Part shown: positions 1 to 11,120 of the stretch, piece by piece
Numbering within the stretch: the stretch's first letter is position 1
Layout: each line of letters opens with the position of its first letter
Source of the DNA: Isoetes taiwanensis
Taxonomy: Eukaryota; Streptophyta; Lycopodiopsida; Isoetales; Isoetaceae
Assembly: GCA_021234155.1 (NCBI GenBank)
Contig: JAJEKV010000147.1
Coordinates: 747,910 to 811,909, forward strand
DNA: 64,000 bases
Direction of reading: 5' to 3'
Translations under genes and position numbers: made by a program
The notes under the pieces: generated by a model
Databases searched by the model: none
Seen by the model: only the letters and a program-made list of their open reading frames with translations
What the model was told of the DNA's origin: nothing

Positions 1-710
1 TAAGGAGACGCAAAGGAGGCGCTTAGGGATCACAAGGCACAAGGGCTAAGAGCAAAGGCGTGTCCGGTGGCGATGATGGGCGCCGCCAAAGGGTCGGAAA
101 GGCCAAGGCAAAAGCAAATGACAAAACGGACAGTTAACTTTTAAAATTTCAAAATCTTTGTTATTAACTTTAAAATTTTATTATTAAAAAAATAATTATA
201 CGGCGGAAATACGCGCGGCATACGGTCGGGCGCCGGCTGCATTATTATGCTTCGCTTCCTCGACCGGGGTCGCCGAAGACAAGCGGCGCCCGAAGTTGAC
301 TCGGCGGGCCCTGCTGACTTCGGGTCCGACTGGGTCGGGCGCCGACGGCATTTCCAGCTCTTCTACCATGACTACAAAGTGACAAAAGGCAAGCGGCGCC
401 CGAGTTGGTTTTTGGGCCTGCCCTTGACCATTTTTCGCCTAGAGTCAACTGTTCTAAGGTAATTCGAGTACGCCCGCTTCAATGGAACCACCTTCTTCGT
501 CATTTGAGTTACCTGCTGACACCTGCTAGGCTTCCAATCTTGGGTCTTGGAGTCGCCATATCCTCTTTAAAGCCACAATTTCTTAATTTAACCTAACACA
601 AAGCCAAACATCAAAGAGGGCTAACAACACATTGACTTAGCCTCCTCCTAACTACCGTGCTACGAGTTAGTGTTTGGCCAGTGCTATGATTTCGAGCAAC
701 CGAAATCACG
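1..710 (-). mobile_element. Internal leader of an LTR retrotransposon, running off the window
   Basis: This stretch lies on the internal side of the primer-binding site at 711-722, so it should be the untranslated leader of an LTR element read on the minus strand, with gag-pol beyond position 1. It is GC-rich with an AT-rich patch near 135-200. No gag, protease or reverse-transcriptase motif is visible. The short ORFs here look like chance readings of GC-rich DNA. The assignment rests on its position next to the LTR. Confidence 0.55.
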
Positions 711-722
711 GCTCTGATACCA
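711..722 (-). promoter_or_regulatory. Primer-binding site for initiator tRNA-Met
   Basis: The minus strand reads TGGTATCAGAGC, the exact complement of the 3' end of plant initiator tRNA-Met including CCA. This is the commonest primer-binding site of plant LTR retrotransposons. It sits one base inside the LTR boundary at 724, the expected spacing, and it fixes the element's orientation: the LTR to the right is the 5' LTR and the body lies to the left. Confidence 0.85.
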
Positions 723-723
723 C

Positions 724-2393
724 TGTGACGCTCCCGGAATATATACGAACCCTCGGCCGTATACATACGGGGACTTTCCCCTCCCATGGCAACCATCTCA
801 CCATGAGCAGGGCCCTCCATCTATTTCGGGCCATCTATGAAATGATGCCCGAAAGAAGGACACGAAGGGGTCATTCGGCCCACGCCTTCAATGGGACCCC
901 TACGTCGCGGAAGCATGAATACAAGGGTTAGCACAGAGCACAAATACATATAAATAACCACCACGAAGGGCGGCGCATCCATCCAAATACCAACGACATA
1001 GAATATGCATCTAAACCTAAGAAAACGCCCAAACCCCGTGTTCTACCCCCTACAAAGGCTCCGGTGTGGATCGACCGACGGGCCGGGCCTCAAGAGATCA
1101 GCCAGACCGAAGTCTTGGCATGGCGCTATGGCATAGAACATCGGCTAAGGTTGTCCACTCCATCCGCCCCTCCCGCGGCACACTTTGCGGATGGGTCAAT
1201 TCACGCTTATGGCTTCGCTTATAGCCTTCTGGAGACGCAGCTCAAGGTATCACCCTTTGAACCTACCCGTGTTCATGACGCCTGGTCCGATGAGGCAGGC
1301 CGGGGAAGCATCCCCTTCCGTAATCACAAAGTGGTTCCATGGGTGAGCTAGAGAATACGTGCCGCATCACGATCCCCCATCCAGATCCGCACTTAATTTA
1401 CTCACCCTAAATCTACTCAAAGTGCATGGTGCCCCATACGGGTCACACCACTACACCTGTGGAGTGTCGGACCCATACCCCCGCCCTCAACGCGGACCGC
1501 CATCAGGCCTAGCTCATCAGTAGGAGTCTCGGGAGCCTTGTATGTTCGTGCAAGACCCCCCCCCCACTTCACCACTCAGATTCCTTGTCCGGGTGCTAAG
1601 CCGCACCATAGCATCTAGGACCCGGTGGGCTCTTGTGCACAGCCGCAACTAATGGGACTCTGTTGTGGCGCTATCTAGGAGCATACCGCAATACATGGCT
1701 CGAGAGGTCTCTACCCCGTAATCCCCCCCATTTCGAGAGTAAGACTAGACAAAGAACTAACAATCCATCCTTTCAGAGCAAGAACCAAAATCGAATATAA
1801 AGAAAACTTACTGTTACAACCAAGGGTTAGTTCCTATGATTGAAACACAAAGAGAACAGAGAAACGAACACAACCAAGGCCCAATAGGGGCGTTATCTAG
1901 AATTCACTTGGCTATCCTCGCCACCTACCCGAAGTTCGGGCTGGACTCGCTACCATGGGCCGCTCCATCTCCCCGAGAGTTGAGGGTTCTGTGGTTCGAC
2001 TTGGTATGGTGGCGCCTCGCTTGGTATGATGGCCAGCTCCCGCTCCTTCTTTGGGCTTAATTGAGGGAGTCAAAACAGGATAGGGATCAGGTTGATGCCC
2101 CTAATTTGGCAATCCCCATGCTCCCTAATCGATTGGGGCAGGTGGCGCCTCCCCAAAACAGTAATTAGCCTAACTAATCCTATTTAGTCCTTAATGTCCT
2201 AAGTTATAGGTTATTAACTTTAATGGTTAAATTAGCATAGCTAATTTAATCCTCTTTAAAGTAACCCCCTAGGTTACCATTGAGTTGACGTACCCCATGT
2301 TGGCGTACCTTTAGGGGGGGGTGACGTGCGTGTATCTGTACGTGTCCCATATAAATACGTGGCATAGACCGTATAAATACGTGGAACGTCACA
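724..2393 (-). mobile_element. 5' LTR of a minus-strand LTR retrotransposon (LTR family copy 1)
   Basis: The boundaries are set by a 7-bp terminal inverted repeat, TGTGACG at 724-730 and CGTCACA at 2387-2393, giving the canonical TG...CA ends and a 1670-bp LTR. The primer-binding site abuts the left edge. Two diverged copies of the same LTR lie at about 5316-6470 and 28791-30476, all in one orientation, sharing blocks such as a clause about 30 bases long around 1150-1200 and the segment near 1630-1660. Repeated ATAAATACGTGG motifs lie at 2350-2385. The superfamily (Copia or Gypsy) cannot be assigned because no pol gene is in the window. Confidence 0.8.
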
Positions 2394-5315
2394 GCAGGTA
2401 CCAATTCATATTGGCTACAAGAAGTTGCCTCAGGAATGTTGTTACCAAATCCTATTAATGTTCTGCATCTGAAGAGGTATTGGGACCAGCATGCTTGCTT
2501 GTCCCTCTTTTTGCGTTAGAGAACCTTAAAAATCTATGGTAGAATTAGTATAGTTAGATTTATTTAATTCTTTGAGCATGTTATTTTAATGAGGTAACTT
2601 TATGATTGTAGGTTGGGCTGACTTGAGGACAGTATGAATGATCTCAAGAAAAAGAGTGATTACTAATTCTTTACCAAGTGCCATATGCAGGAGCATCCTT
2701 TTTTCATCTTTATCCACCTGCTATAAGTGGTCCTGTTACTCATCTAGACTTCTTACTCCTATTTTCATTCCCATAAAGGCACTCTGCAAATCAGCTTCAC
2801 CACCATAGCAGAGTTGCAAGGTATTAAGACTAACTAGTTTGTGTGTTTCCATGACAGGTGCACACTTTTCCCATTTTTATTCATCTGCCATAAGTAGCCC
2901 TTCCATCCATTTAAACCTCTTATTCTTGTTTTTCATTCCCCAAAAGGAAGCACTCTGTAATTCAGCTTCACCATCATAGCAGAGCTTCTCTTGAAAGGTT
3001 CAAGGAAGTACACATTCTTTTGTTTTGGCGAGACCTCAACAGCTTCACATTTACTTCATCCTCAGGCACCTCATCTCCATCATTATCTTATCATATTCAT
3101 ACTCATTTTCCTCCACTCACATCTTCCCTCCATCATATGCACTCTTACTCCATCAACACTTGCACATTACCATTACATCCTTTCTCTACCATAATTTTCA
3201 CTCAAGCACTTTGGTAAAAGATTGAAGACCCTTTATGGCTGAGGGGACCAGCCATTCTTTTGTTTTGGCGAGATGTTGCCCCCAAAAGGGCAACATGCTA
3301 ATTATGTTCTATGCCTTCAAGTCAGGTTAAGTTATTTCTGAAGACTAGGTCAAAAGATTGGAAGAGCTTGGTGGTCAAGATTGGTATGGAGGTCAAAAGA
3401 TGCTAACTTTCTAGGTCAACAAGTACTCAAGCCAAAAGTTCACAAGATGTACTCTATTTGGAATCAAATGCTTAGTTACAGAAGATGTACTCTATTTTGA
3501 AGTTTAGAGTTTGGAAGACCCCTTGTTGTATGGTTTCTAATTTTTCCTTTTGCCTCACTCCACTACCCTCATTTTTGCACGTGTGGCTCAATATTGTTTT
3601 CATACCCCCAGTTTATTCCTCTACCCTGCTTGCCTTGCCACCCTACTCAAACCCTTTTGCCATCACTTTGTCTACTCAAAACACCTATTCAGGCCTTTGT
3701 TTCAAAAAAAAAAAATATTCTTCCCTTTTCTTTATCATTTCCTTGCCCCCCCTTTATTTCTTTTGCCTCATCATATTCCTAGTGGTATATTCTAAACCTA
3801 GCCAAAAGATGCCCAAAAGATTCTCTATTCCTTGCATGTGTGGAAAATTCCCCCTATGGTTGAAGGATTTTTTATTTCCTTTAAGTATGCCTTGAGAAAA
3901 TACCTTTGAATCATTGGACAAGATTTTAAAATGGTCGAATACAGCATATACATGGCATATTCTCGAAAAAATACGAAACCGTATCACGAAGATTGGGCGA
4001 AAATACGGCCGAAGAACCCTAGAACTAAAACTCCGGCTCGAATCATGCTTTCCCGCGCTCCATTCTCTCTGAGACCACCCTATTTTTAGATTCCGGAACT
4101 TAAGCAACAGATCAAGCCTAAATTTATTACCTAAAACTACTGGAACCGAAATTTGAAACTATAAACAGGGGGAACACAATCTCGACATTTTCGAAGGCCC
4201 AGAAGTATTCAGATCATACATTGATCATTGCTGAGCAAGATCTGGACGATCCTTGAAGTTCTTGAGCTCTCCTCAACTGGATCTGCAAGATTTAGTTGAC
4301 ATTACTTTCAGAAATTACTTTATGACTTTTGATGATTATTTTCTTGTACTTGAGACTATGAAGCATCCTTATCTGTTGTTATCTTGATATATTTACCTTC
4401 ATATCAATCCAAATTGACTGTCAAGTTGTTGAATTCATCTCTGATATTTTCCTTAGCAATTATTGCCACAAAAAATTCTACAGAAAAATCCCTGGGTGTT
4501 TCTAGCACCTTTGGCCTATCTTCCACCTATTCTTGGGTGCTGTGAGAACCAAAGGAGTTGGAATCATTCAAAAATACCAAGTATAGCTCAAATTCAAAAA
4601 AATTGCTCTCGGGTTTGAACAGTTTTGACTGTATTTTGCCAAATCTAGTCACAAAAATACTTCTACACATCCAAATGAGAGTTTGACTGCTTGCCTCCCT
4701 TCCTTAGCACCATTGCAACCTATCTGCTTTGGAAATTCTTGAAAAGATGATTGGCAACTCCAAATCTCAATTTCTGATCACTGGTTTCTACATTTGACCT
4801 CTATTGACCAAAATTTGACCTCACTTTGAGCTCGAATAACTCACAGATTAAATCTCTGACTTGGTCAGAGGCTTTGCTGTTGGTTAACCACAACTTTTTT
4901 GACCAAGTCTACAACGTCTGACTTAAAAAATCGATCTGCATCTCAACACCACAATTGTTTTGGCAAAGGTGTCATTTTCTGGAAATGGGAAAGGTATAGA
5001 ACTCAAACTTTTTGAACTTATCTCTGGAATTTCCTTGCATAGATTGATCACCTTAAGTGATCTGGAGGTCCTAACCCCAATTTGAGTGAAAACTCGAATT
5101 GGTTTCTTGTGGTTGACCTTTAAGCCAGGTTTAGGGTCAACAGGTTTGGCTCTATCTGGAGCAGAGGAAAGCACGGATAGATGTTTTTGTTACCTGAAGA
5201 AAAGTTTTGAATCACTGAACAGGTCACAAAAGACGGAGGGCACAAACTGAAATCAATAGAACAACAGAACGCAAGAATAAGTTATTTCATGACTCTTCCC
5301 ATCTCCGTGCCCATT
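2394..5315. other. Intergenic, repeat-rich, no gene seen
   Basis: No protein family is recognisable here. The ORFs between 3000 and 3900 are by-products of a strongly pyrimidine-rich plus strand. The interval contains an imperfect tandem duplication at about 2700-2990 and a 21-base exact repeat at 3013-3033 and 3253-3273. The rest is AT-rich unique-looking sequence that may be decayed transposon. Confidence 0.5.
2700..2990. repeat. Imperfect two-copy tandem duplication, period about 170 bp
   Basis: The block at about 2700-2821 recurs at about 2870-2990. Both copies run through a pyrimidine-rich start, a word like CATAAGT, a CTTATTC-like stretch, then GGCACTCTG and CAGCTTCACCA followed by CATAGCAGAG. 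The copies differ at many positions, so the duplication is old. No coding frame is conserved between them. Confidence 0.6.
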
Positions 5316-6470
5316 TGTGACCGAATTTCTAATTTCCCTGGCCTTAGATTTGTAAAAGCAGAGATGTGATGGTGGAAAATAAGGCACATCAGATTTTGAT
5401 GAGATGGAAATTACACGTGGATAGGCTAGAATTTGAGGAAAGGCTATAGGCCCGGTAGGGCTGGTGTGCTAAAAAAACAATATACATAATAATATGCCAC
5501 CACGAAGGCATTGACAGCATGACATCACACCTTATCAATATACATAACAACTGCATCAGAAATGGAGGGTCTAACCCAGGCTCAGACTCAAGGGGTTCAA
5601 CTAACGGTCAGGGCCTCTGGATAACAATAGGCGGAATCATGACATCGGCATTGGCTGACATAGAACAATGGCTAGGGTATCCGCCCCTCCTGTGCACACT
5701 TTGCAGATAGGCTGGAACATGCTATGGCATGGTCGTAGCCTTCCGTAGCCATAATCTCATGGAGTCACCCTATGAGACTACTCCAGGTTGCATCTCCCAG
5801 TCGGATGAGGCAGGAGAGGAATGAATTCCCTCCCAGAGCATGATGGTTCCATGGGTGGCTAGAGGATCGTGGCACCACTGGAACACACGCATCCGTATCC
5901 GACTTACCCCTCAAAATCCATAGACTGACCCCAACCGTGCCCATCGAGTCCAGGACATCCCTATAGGTACGTCCGTGACCCAAGGGGTGTCAGACCTGTA
6001 CCTGGCCCACATGCAGTGACTGACTATAAGCCTAGCACACTATAGGAGCCTTGCAGCCATGCTAGGGCAAGGTTCCATCTCCATTTCACCACCACGTCCG
6101 TTATATAGTGCTCAACCACAGCATACCATCCCCAGCCCGGAGGGCTCTTGTGCACAGGGCGCAATTAACGGGATTTAAGGAATTCTAACTAGGAGCATCT
6201 TTACTGCTATATGGCATTTAGGTCTCTACCCCCTTTAATTCCCACAACACAGGAGGAACAGAAAGAGAATCCATCCATCACTTCAAATAGCACATGAAAT
6301 AGAGATTAATCATACAACTATACATACAAGGGTTAGCTAGAAGCTCAAGCTATATATCTTGGCTAGAGCCATTATCTCTTAGGGTTTCCATGTAGCTAGT
6401 CTGATTAGGGATGCACAAGCAGCTTCTCCTTCACCAAATCCTTCCAAATCAATTTGGGGCAGAACGTTAT
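5316..6470 (-). mobile_element. Degenerate LTR, family copy 2 (partial)
   Basis: From about 5472 the sequence aligns in order with the LTR at 724-2393. Shared segments include CCACCACGAAGG (5499), the block ending CCGCCCCTCC then TGTGCACACTTTGC (5680-5704), and GGGCTCTTGTGCACAG near 6150. A plausible left end is TGTGACCG at 5316. The right end is unclear: similarity fades near 6470 where an AT-rich tandem array begins. No primer-binding site is seen on the left, so it is a solo or truncated LTR. Confidence 0.55.
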
Positions 6471-6474
6471 TACC

Positions 6475-6660
6475 AAAATATCCCTACACATCAGACTTAA
6501 TTAACAAAATGCCATTACATATCAATTTTGATCAATCTACATCATACTTAATTACCAAAATGCCCTATACATCAAACTTAATTACCAAAATACCTCCTAC
6601 ACACCAATCTTAATTACCATAATGCCCTTACATGCTTATCCTATTCTATCTACACTAAAT
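6475..6660. repeat. AT-rich ~30-bp tandem array, forward arm
   Basis: The sequence repeats a degenerate unit of about 30 bp built on TTAATTACCAAAATGCCC preceded by ACACATCAAAC. Four to five copies are visible. The same unit appears in reverse orientation at about 6930-7215, so the two arrays form a large imperfect inverted repeat. A related inverted segment is found at 18735-18840. Nothing here codes for protein. Confidence 0.6.
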
Positions 6661-6929
6661 GCCTATAGAATAAAAGTTTAAATTCAACAGAGATTACTGA
6701 AGTCACAATCATCATTGAATTTGAGCCCTACACATGTGCGTATTATGTCTCTTCCATTACACCTTCCACAAAGTTGTACCTCTTCTCTACATCTTCTTCT
6801 CTTGTGCGTATGCATTTAGGTTTTGGACGTCCACGAAGTCTGCATGTGGCTAGTGGTAACATGCCTCTGATAACATCATCGTGCGCTAAAACCACAAGAA
6901 ATACTAGCTTCTTGTAAGTGTCGCAATAA

Positions 6930-7215
6930 GATTTTGAAGGAGTATTCTGGTAATTGAGTTTGAAGTATAGAGGTTGAAGTATATGGCATCTTAATAATTA
7001 AATTTGGTGTAATTGGTCAAAATGGATATTGGTAATTAAGTTTAGTGTGTAGGGGTATTTTGATAATTAAATTGTGTGTAAGGGCAAATTAGTTATTTAT
7101 TCGTATATTTATTTGGGTCATGGGTATTTTGGTAATTTTGAAACTCATGGAGGCATTTTCTTAATTACATAAACTCAATCATAGGGACAAAACTCATAGG
7201 GACATTTTGGTAGTT
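6930..7215. repeat. AT-rich ~30-bp tandem array, reverse arm
   Basis: Read on the minus strand, this array repeats the unit of the 6475-6660 array (for example ACTAAACTTAATTACCA and ATTATCAAAATACCCC). The portion 7135-7215 instead resembles, in reverse complement, the element at 18757-18833, with the shared phrase AACTCAT...GGGACATTTTGGTAG. It may mark the edges of an inactive foldback element. Confidence 0.55.
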
Positions 7216-7223
7216 TTTCCTAT

Positions 7224-7300
7224 ATTTTTTAACATCCACGAATTAGTATTAAAAAACACCTGTCTCAAAAGGTTTTAAAGGGAAAAACCTTTGCAGTAAT
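7224..7300 (-). mobile_element. SINE-like element, internally deleted copy
   Basis: On the minus strand this reads ATTACTGCAAAGG, then TTTTTCCC...AAAACCTTTT, a T-run, and the core CGTGGATGTTAAAAAA. It is the same head and tail as the longer copy at 24982-25133 with the middle missing. Other copies are at 27949-28020, 31211-31250, 35505-35570 and 58424-58600. Confidence 0.5.
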
Positions 7301-8485
7301 GATGATACTAGACAATCAGAGATAAAAAAAGTAGATCGTGATGACTATTGAAGGCTTAACAATTGAAGACGTGCATCTAGAAGCTCAAGTATATATAATG
7401 ACAAGTTATGCACGGATGATGCTCTGAGAAGTTGTGGGAGCATGGAATGGAATGTTAAGGCTAGATTAACAATTCCTGGACATCTAAAAACAAGATACGT
7501 CAAAAGAGTATGGTTTTCATCTTCAATAACCTATAACTGGCAATATGCACATAATCTCGCTTCTCTCTGCAATTGTGATCGCTCCCATCTACATGTCTCA
7601 ATCCGTAGCTTATGGACCCCTGTGCAAATTGATGCAATAGCTATAAGCTTTTTCCTGGTCAAAGAAGCAAGTAAATAAGCTTGTGGTCTTGGTGCCAAAG
7701 TAGGGTTTATATGTGCATGATAATGACCAATTTTAACTTTAACCTTCCATATCTTTTGAAAAAATGACCATCTAGATAGCGTTCCAAAAGCTCGAGATCA
7801 GAACGGGTAAGCATCATACAACGAGTAAGCATCATACAGTGTTCTGATTGCACAGACTAGCGTGCAAACCATGCATTACAATTTTTCAACACGTTTCTAA
7901 ATGCTATGGAGTTTCATCCATGGCAAGCGCAACAAGAGGGTACCAATCATCATCCATATGATGCATCTTGAGATGACGCTTCATAATGGAATGTTGAAGA
8001 GGCCAAAAACCTATTTCTTGTGAGAGAATAGTATAGGGCATCGTAGTTTTGACTCCTACGTTGTAAGTGAGAATTGTACCCGTTCCAAGGTCTCCCAAGC
8101 ACTAGCACTAAAAGAGCTTCTGAATAAAGGAAGACCCAAAAGCCATTCACCCAAAGCTTCGAACATAAATACGTAATCAAGAGCAACACAAAGCTTCAGC
8201 ATTGGGAATTGTGAATCTAACAAAGAATTCGTATATCAAGAATACACATGCTTAGATATTCAAGAAGCTATTACCAGAAAGCGATCCACATCAAGAAGAG
8301 ATGGTTAGAAGCTTCGGCCCTGCAAAAGATAGCGGCCACAAGTGGTTTAGCATATATCAATGAGGCCAAACTTTGAGGAGAAGATTTTTGTGACGAAGCA
8401 TGCACAAAAGATTCATAGCATTCCGGACCCCATTTGTAACCACATTTGGGCCATCACCATGGCAAACGTGAAGCTATTACATTCA

Positions 8486-8732
8486 GGTTGCCTCTGCTTC
8501 AAATCAGCCAAGCTCCACTTCCCCATCGATCACAAATCAGCCAAGTTCCACGTCCCGATCGACCAAAGGTTTTGGCTTTCTTCTACTCCTTGTCTCCCGA
8601 TACATTTTAGGTAGGTTGCCTCTGCTTCAAATCGGCCAAGCTCCACGTCCCCATCGATCACAAATCAACCAAGTTCCACGTCCCAATCGACCAAAGGTTT
8701 TTGGCTTTCTTCTACTCCTTGTCTCCTTGGCA
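8486..8732. repeat. Two-copy tandem duplication, period 128 bp
   Basis: The copies begin at GGTTGCCTCTGCTTCAAATC (8486 and 8614) and run through two internal phrases, CGATCACAAATC and CGATCGACCAAAGG-like, to CTACTCCTTGTCTCC. They are over 90 percent identical by eye, so the duplication is recent. Each unit itself contains a smaller internal echo around AGCCAAG-TCCAC. Confidence 0.75.
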
Positions 8733-8929
8733 TTATACAAAAAACACACAATACCCATAACCCTTAACAATTTTATGTAACACTATATTCTTTTTTGAAA
8801 TTGCACAACTTTATCATGTGCAAATGGTCCTTGAAAATGTTAAAAGCACGATGGCCATGTGGAAGCTTCAAACACCACTTGCGCATGCATGAATGTGCTT
8901 TGGACACTCCTTTTCGATGGATGTTTGAA

Positions 8930-9085
8930 AGTAAGGTTGCTCTCATCTAGCCTCAGTCAATTTGAAGGTAAGGTTGCTCTCATCTATCCTATGTCAAACA
9001 AATGTGACATTTACACAATTGTTTAGGCACCTTCTTGCTAATGTGACATTCACACAAAATTGCTTAGGCACCTTCTTCTCACTTC
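8930..9085. repeat. Small nested direct duplications
   Basis: AAGGTTGCTCTCATCTA occurs at about 8932 and 8970. A second unit with AATGTGACATT, ACACAA and TTAGGCACCTTCTT occurs at about 9000 and 9040. Both look like replication-slippage duplications. Confidence 0.6.
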
Positions 9086-9677
9086 TTTTATGTGATGTGA
9101 TCCTTCAGCTTTCTTGTCAACTATATCCACACATCATAGGACGATTGAAGTGTTTAATCTAAAATAGAAGAACTAATAAATAATATTGCACTAATAGTAA
9201 ATGTCTCCCTTGAATTTGCATCCGCAACATTGCCAATGCGTTATTACTTGTGCTTTCAATAGTCTTCAATCCACACCAAACACAAAACAAAAACAAAAAA
9301 ATTTCCGTGTATAAACCTCGCCCTTCAAGACCTTTCCTAGAAAACAGTACCAAGTCATTCTTCAACTCTTTCGTGCAGTCATTTTTTGCCAAAATAATCT
9401 TAGCAAAATGTTTAAGCAGTGAATAAATCTAGTCTCTATAATGATTTAATTGCACGATCAAAATCATTGTCTGGCCAAAATTGAAGACGCTCCGCGCATA
9501 CGCTAGCAATGAGTTTTATATAAAGCCGGGACGTCAACAAAATCGTGTCATTTCTAGCAGATTCTCACTTTCACTTGATAAAAAAAACTCCATAAACATT
9601 CATGCTACCTACATATAAATAAGATAATAGCCAAAACAATGAGACTGCATCTGCATTATCCGCAGCTGCTAAGTACC

Positions 9678-10754
9678 TTAATGTCCAATGCCATATACAC
9701 GAATAATGCCATCCGTGTAGCCACAGAACAAAGTTGCACCATCTGAGCTCCAATTCATCGTTGTGCAATAAGGAATCTACAATCACCACAAGAATTTACA
9801 AATTAAATAAAGAGATGTTAAAATAAGACAATTCAACAAAATGCTAGCAAGATAAGAGGGAAAAAAAATTAACAAAAGAGAAACTACCTGAGCCTTCTTG
9901 CTCATTTGCTGTGCTGGTAACTCAGTCTTGATCTCAGACACAATGCTCTTGCTCTCCAAATCCCATATCTTAACAGTCTGTTGTGTTGCAGCACACAACC
10001 AATACCTATTTGGACTGAAACACAAAGAGTGAATAATATCTCCTGCATCCAATGAGTACAACCTCTTTCCTTCAGCCAAATCCCAAAGCATTGCAACACC
10101 ATCTTTTCCACCACTAGCACATAGGGAGCCATCGGGAGAAACAGTTACAGCATTCACATAACCAGAATGCCCAACAAGGTTGGTCCTCAGCTTGCAATTG
10201 GTCAAATTCCAGACCTTTACCATCTTATCCCAACCACCAGAGACTATAATTGGATTAGTAGTAACAGGTGAAAAACGGACACAACTAACCCATCCTCCAT
10301 GAGCATCACCATCTTGGATTGTGTACTTGCATTCACCAAGAGTATTCCACAACTTAATGGTCTTATCCCTAGATCCAGAAACAATCTGTCTATTATCAGC
10401 AGAAAAAGCAACACTCAAAACATCCTTGGTATGACCAACAAAACGACGAGTTGTAGCTCCGGTAGCCAAATCCCATAGACGAAGGGTACCATCCCAAGAT
10501 CCAGAAAGTGCAAACTGAGTATCAGAAGAGATTACCACGTCTTGAACAAAATGGGCATGTCCGGTGAGACGGCGACGTGGATACCCACAAGTATTCTCGG
10601 CGTTGTGCTCATCCCGTGTAAGCTGCCATACCATGATGGATTTGTCCCGAGAAGAAGAAAGAATCATGTCGGAGTTGTCAATAGGAGTGGCTATGGAGGT
10701 CACCCAGTCCGTGTGACCTTTAAGGTGCCCCTTCAGAACTAAGGATTCCGCCAT
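9678..10754 (-). CDS. RACK1: RACK1, small ribosomal subunit WD40 scaffold protein
   Basis: RACK1 sits on the 40S head near the mRNA exit and docks signalling kinases. Known plant roles include hormone responses and translation control. Exon 1 is 10754-9888, the intron 9887-9777 (GT...AG) and exon 2 is 9776-9678 ending in TAA, giving 321 residues against about 327 in Arabidopsis RACK1A. Seven WD40 blades are visible, with repeated GH...WD signatures such as [24 protein letters not shown] and [13 protein letters not shown]. The last blade, [14 protein letters not shown], is encoded by exon 2. The acidic/Gly-rich loop of seed-plant RACK1 before the last blade is short here ([10 protein letters not shown]). 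I chose the Met at 10754 because it begins the conserved MAESLVLKG. An in-frame Met at 10796 would add 14 unconserved residues. The frame is intact and the gene is very likely functional. Confidence 0.95.
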
Positions 10755-10807
10755 AGCTGAGGTTCGTTGCTTCCGCGACGGTAAGAGGAAATACACGCAG
10801 GTTACCT

Positions 10808-10822
10808 AAACCCTAACCCTAA
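10808..10822 (+). promoter_or_regulatory. Telo-box upstream of RACK1
   Basis: AAACCCTAACCCTAA lies 54 bp upstream of the chosen RACK1 start codon. Telo-boxes (AAACCCTAA) are enriched just upstream of plant translation-machinery genes, including ribosomal protein genes, which fits RACK1. Whether it lies in the promoter or the 5' UTR cannot be told. Confidence 0.65.
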
Positions 10823-10863
10823 CACGATATCAGCCAACCTTTTTTTAGCAGTTCTAGCTTTTC

Positions 10864-10882
10864 CACGTGTCATGCCACGTCA
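10864..10882 (+). promoter_or_regulatory. G-box and neighbouring ACGT element
   Basis: A palindromic G-box CACGTG (10864-10869) and a CCACGTCA element (10875-10882) lie about 110-130 bp upstream of the RACK1 start. Such ACGT cores bind bZIP and bHLH factors in plants. The pairing is suggestive only, as six-base matches occur by chance. Confidence 0.35.
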
Positions 10883-11029
10883 TCAACTTTTATTTTCAAC
10901 CGCAGATATAGTAATATTACCATCGACGGTAAAAGAAATTAGAATTTCCCTGAAGAATATGTCTTCGTTTGAGTTTGTTCTTTGGAAATTGGCTTCGGAA
11001 ATTGGTTGTGCTTCATTCTTCAAGCCATG

Positions 11030-11120
11030 GGCTCATTTGGGTTGCCCCTAGGGGGGCAAACCCTCGTTTATGTGGGTTTGTGGGATATACTGAGTATATG
11101 CTGGAATATACTCAGTATAT
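11030..11120. repeat. Palindromic repeat with a perfect 15-bp stem-loop
   Basis: Two adjacent foldbacks are present. The first, 11039-11063, pairs GGGTTGCCCC with GGGGGCAAACCC. The second, 11085-11099 with 11106-11120, is a perfect 15-bp stem (ATATACTGAGTATAT) around a 6-base loop. The first foldback and about 15 bases after it recur at 20370-20410, so this is a dispersed element, not a feature of RACK1. Confidence 0.7.

Larger units (their letters stand above)
7301..9677. other. Intergenic downstream of RACK1, no gene seen
   Basis: Nothing coding can be supported. The interval contains a 128-bp tandem duplication (8486-8732) and two smaller direct duplications between 8930 and 9085. The final ~200 bp up to 9677 should hold the RACK1 3' UTR on the minus strand, but its polyadenylation site cannot be placed. 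Confidence 0.5.

Noticed and set aside
1836-2060. ORF inside LTR copy 1
   Set aside because: LTRs do not normally code, and the diverged copies 2 and 3 do not keep this frame.
3020-3895. Several overlapping ORFs on the plus strand
   Set aside because: They come from a C/T-rich strand and read as low-complexity Ser/Pro/Phe/Leu in all three frames, with no motif.
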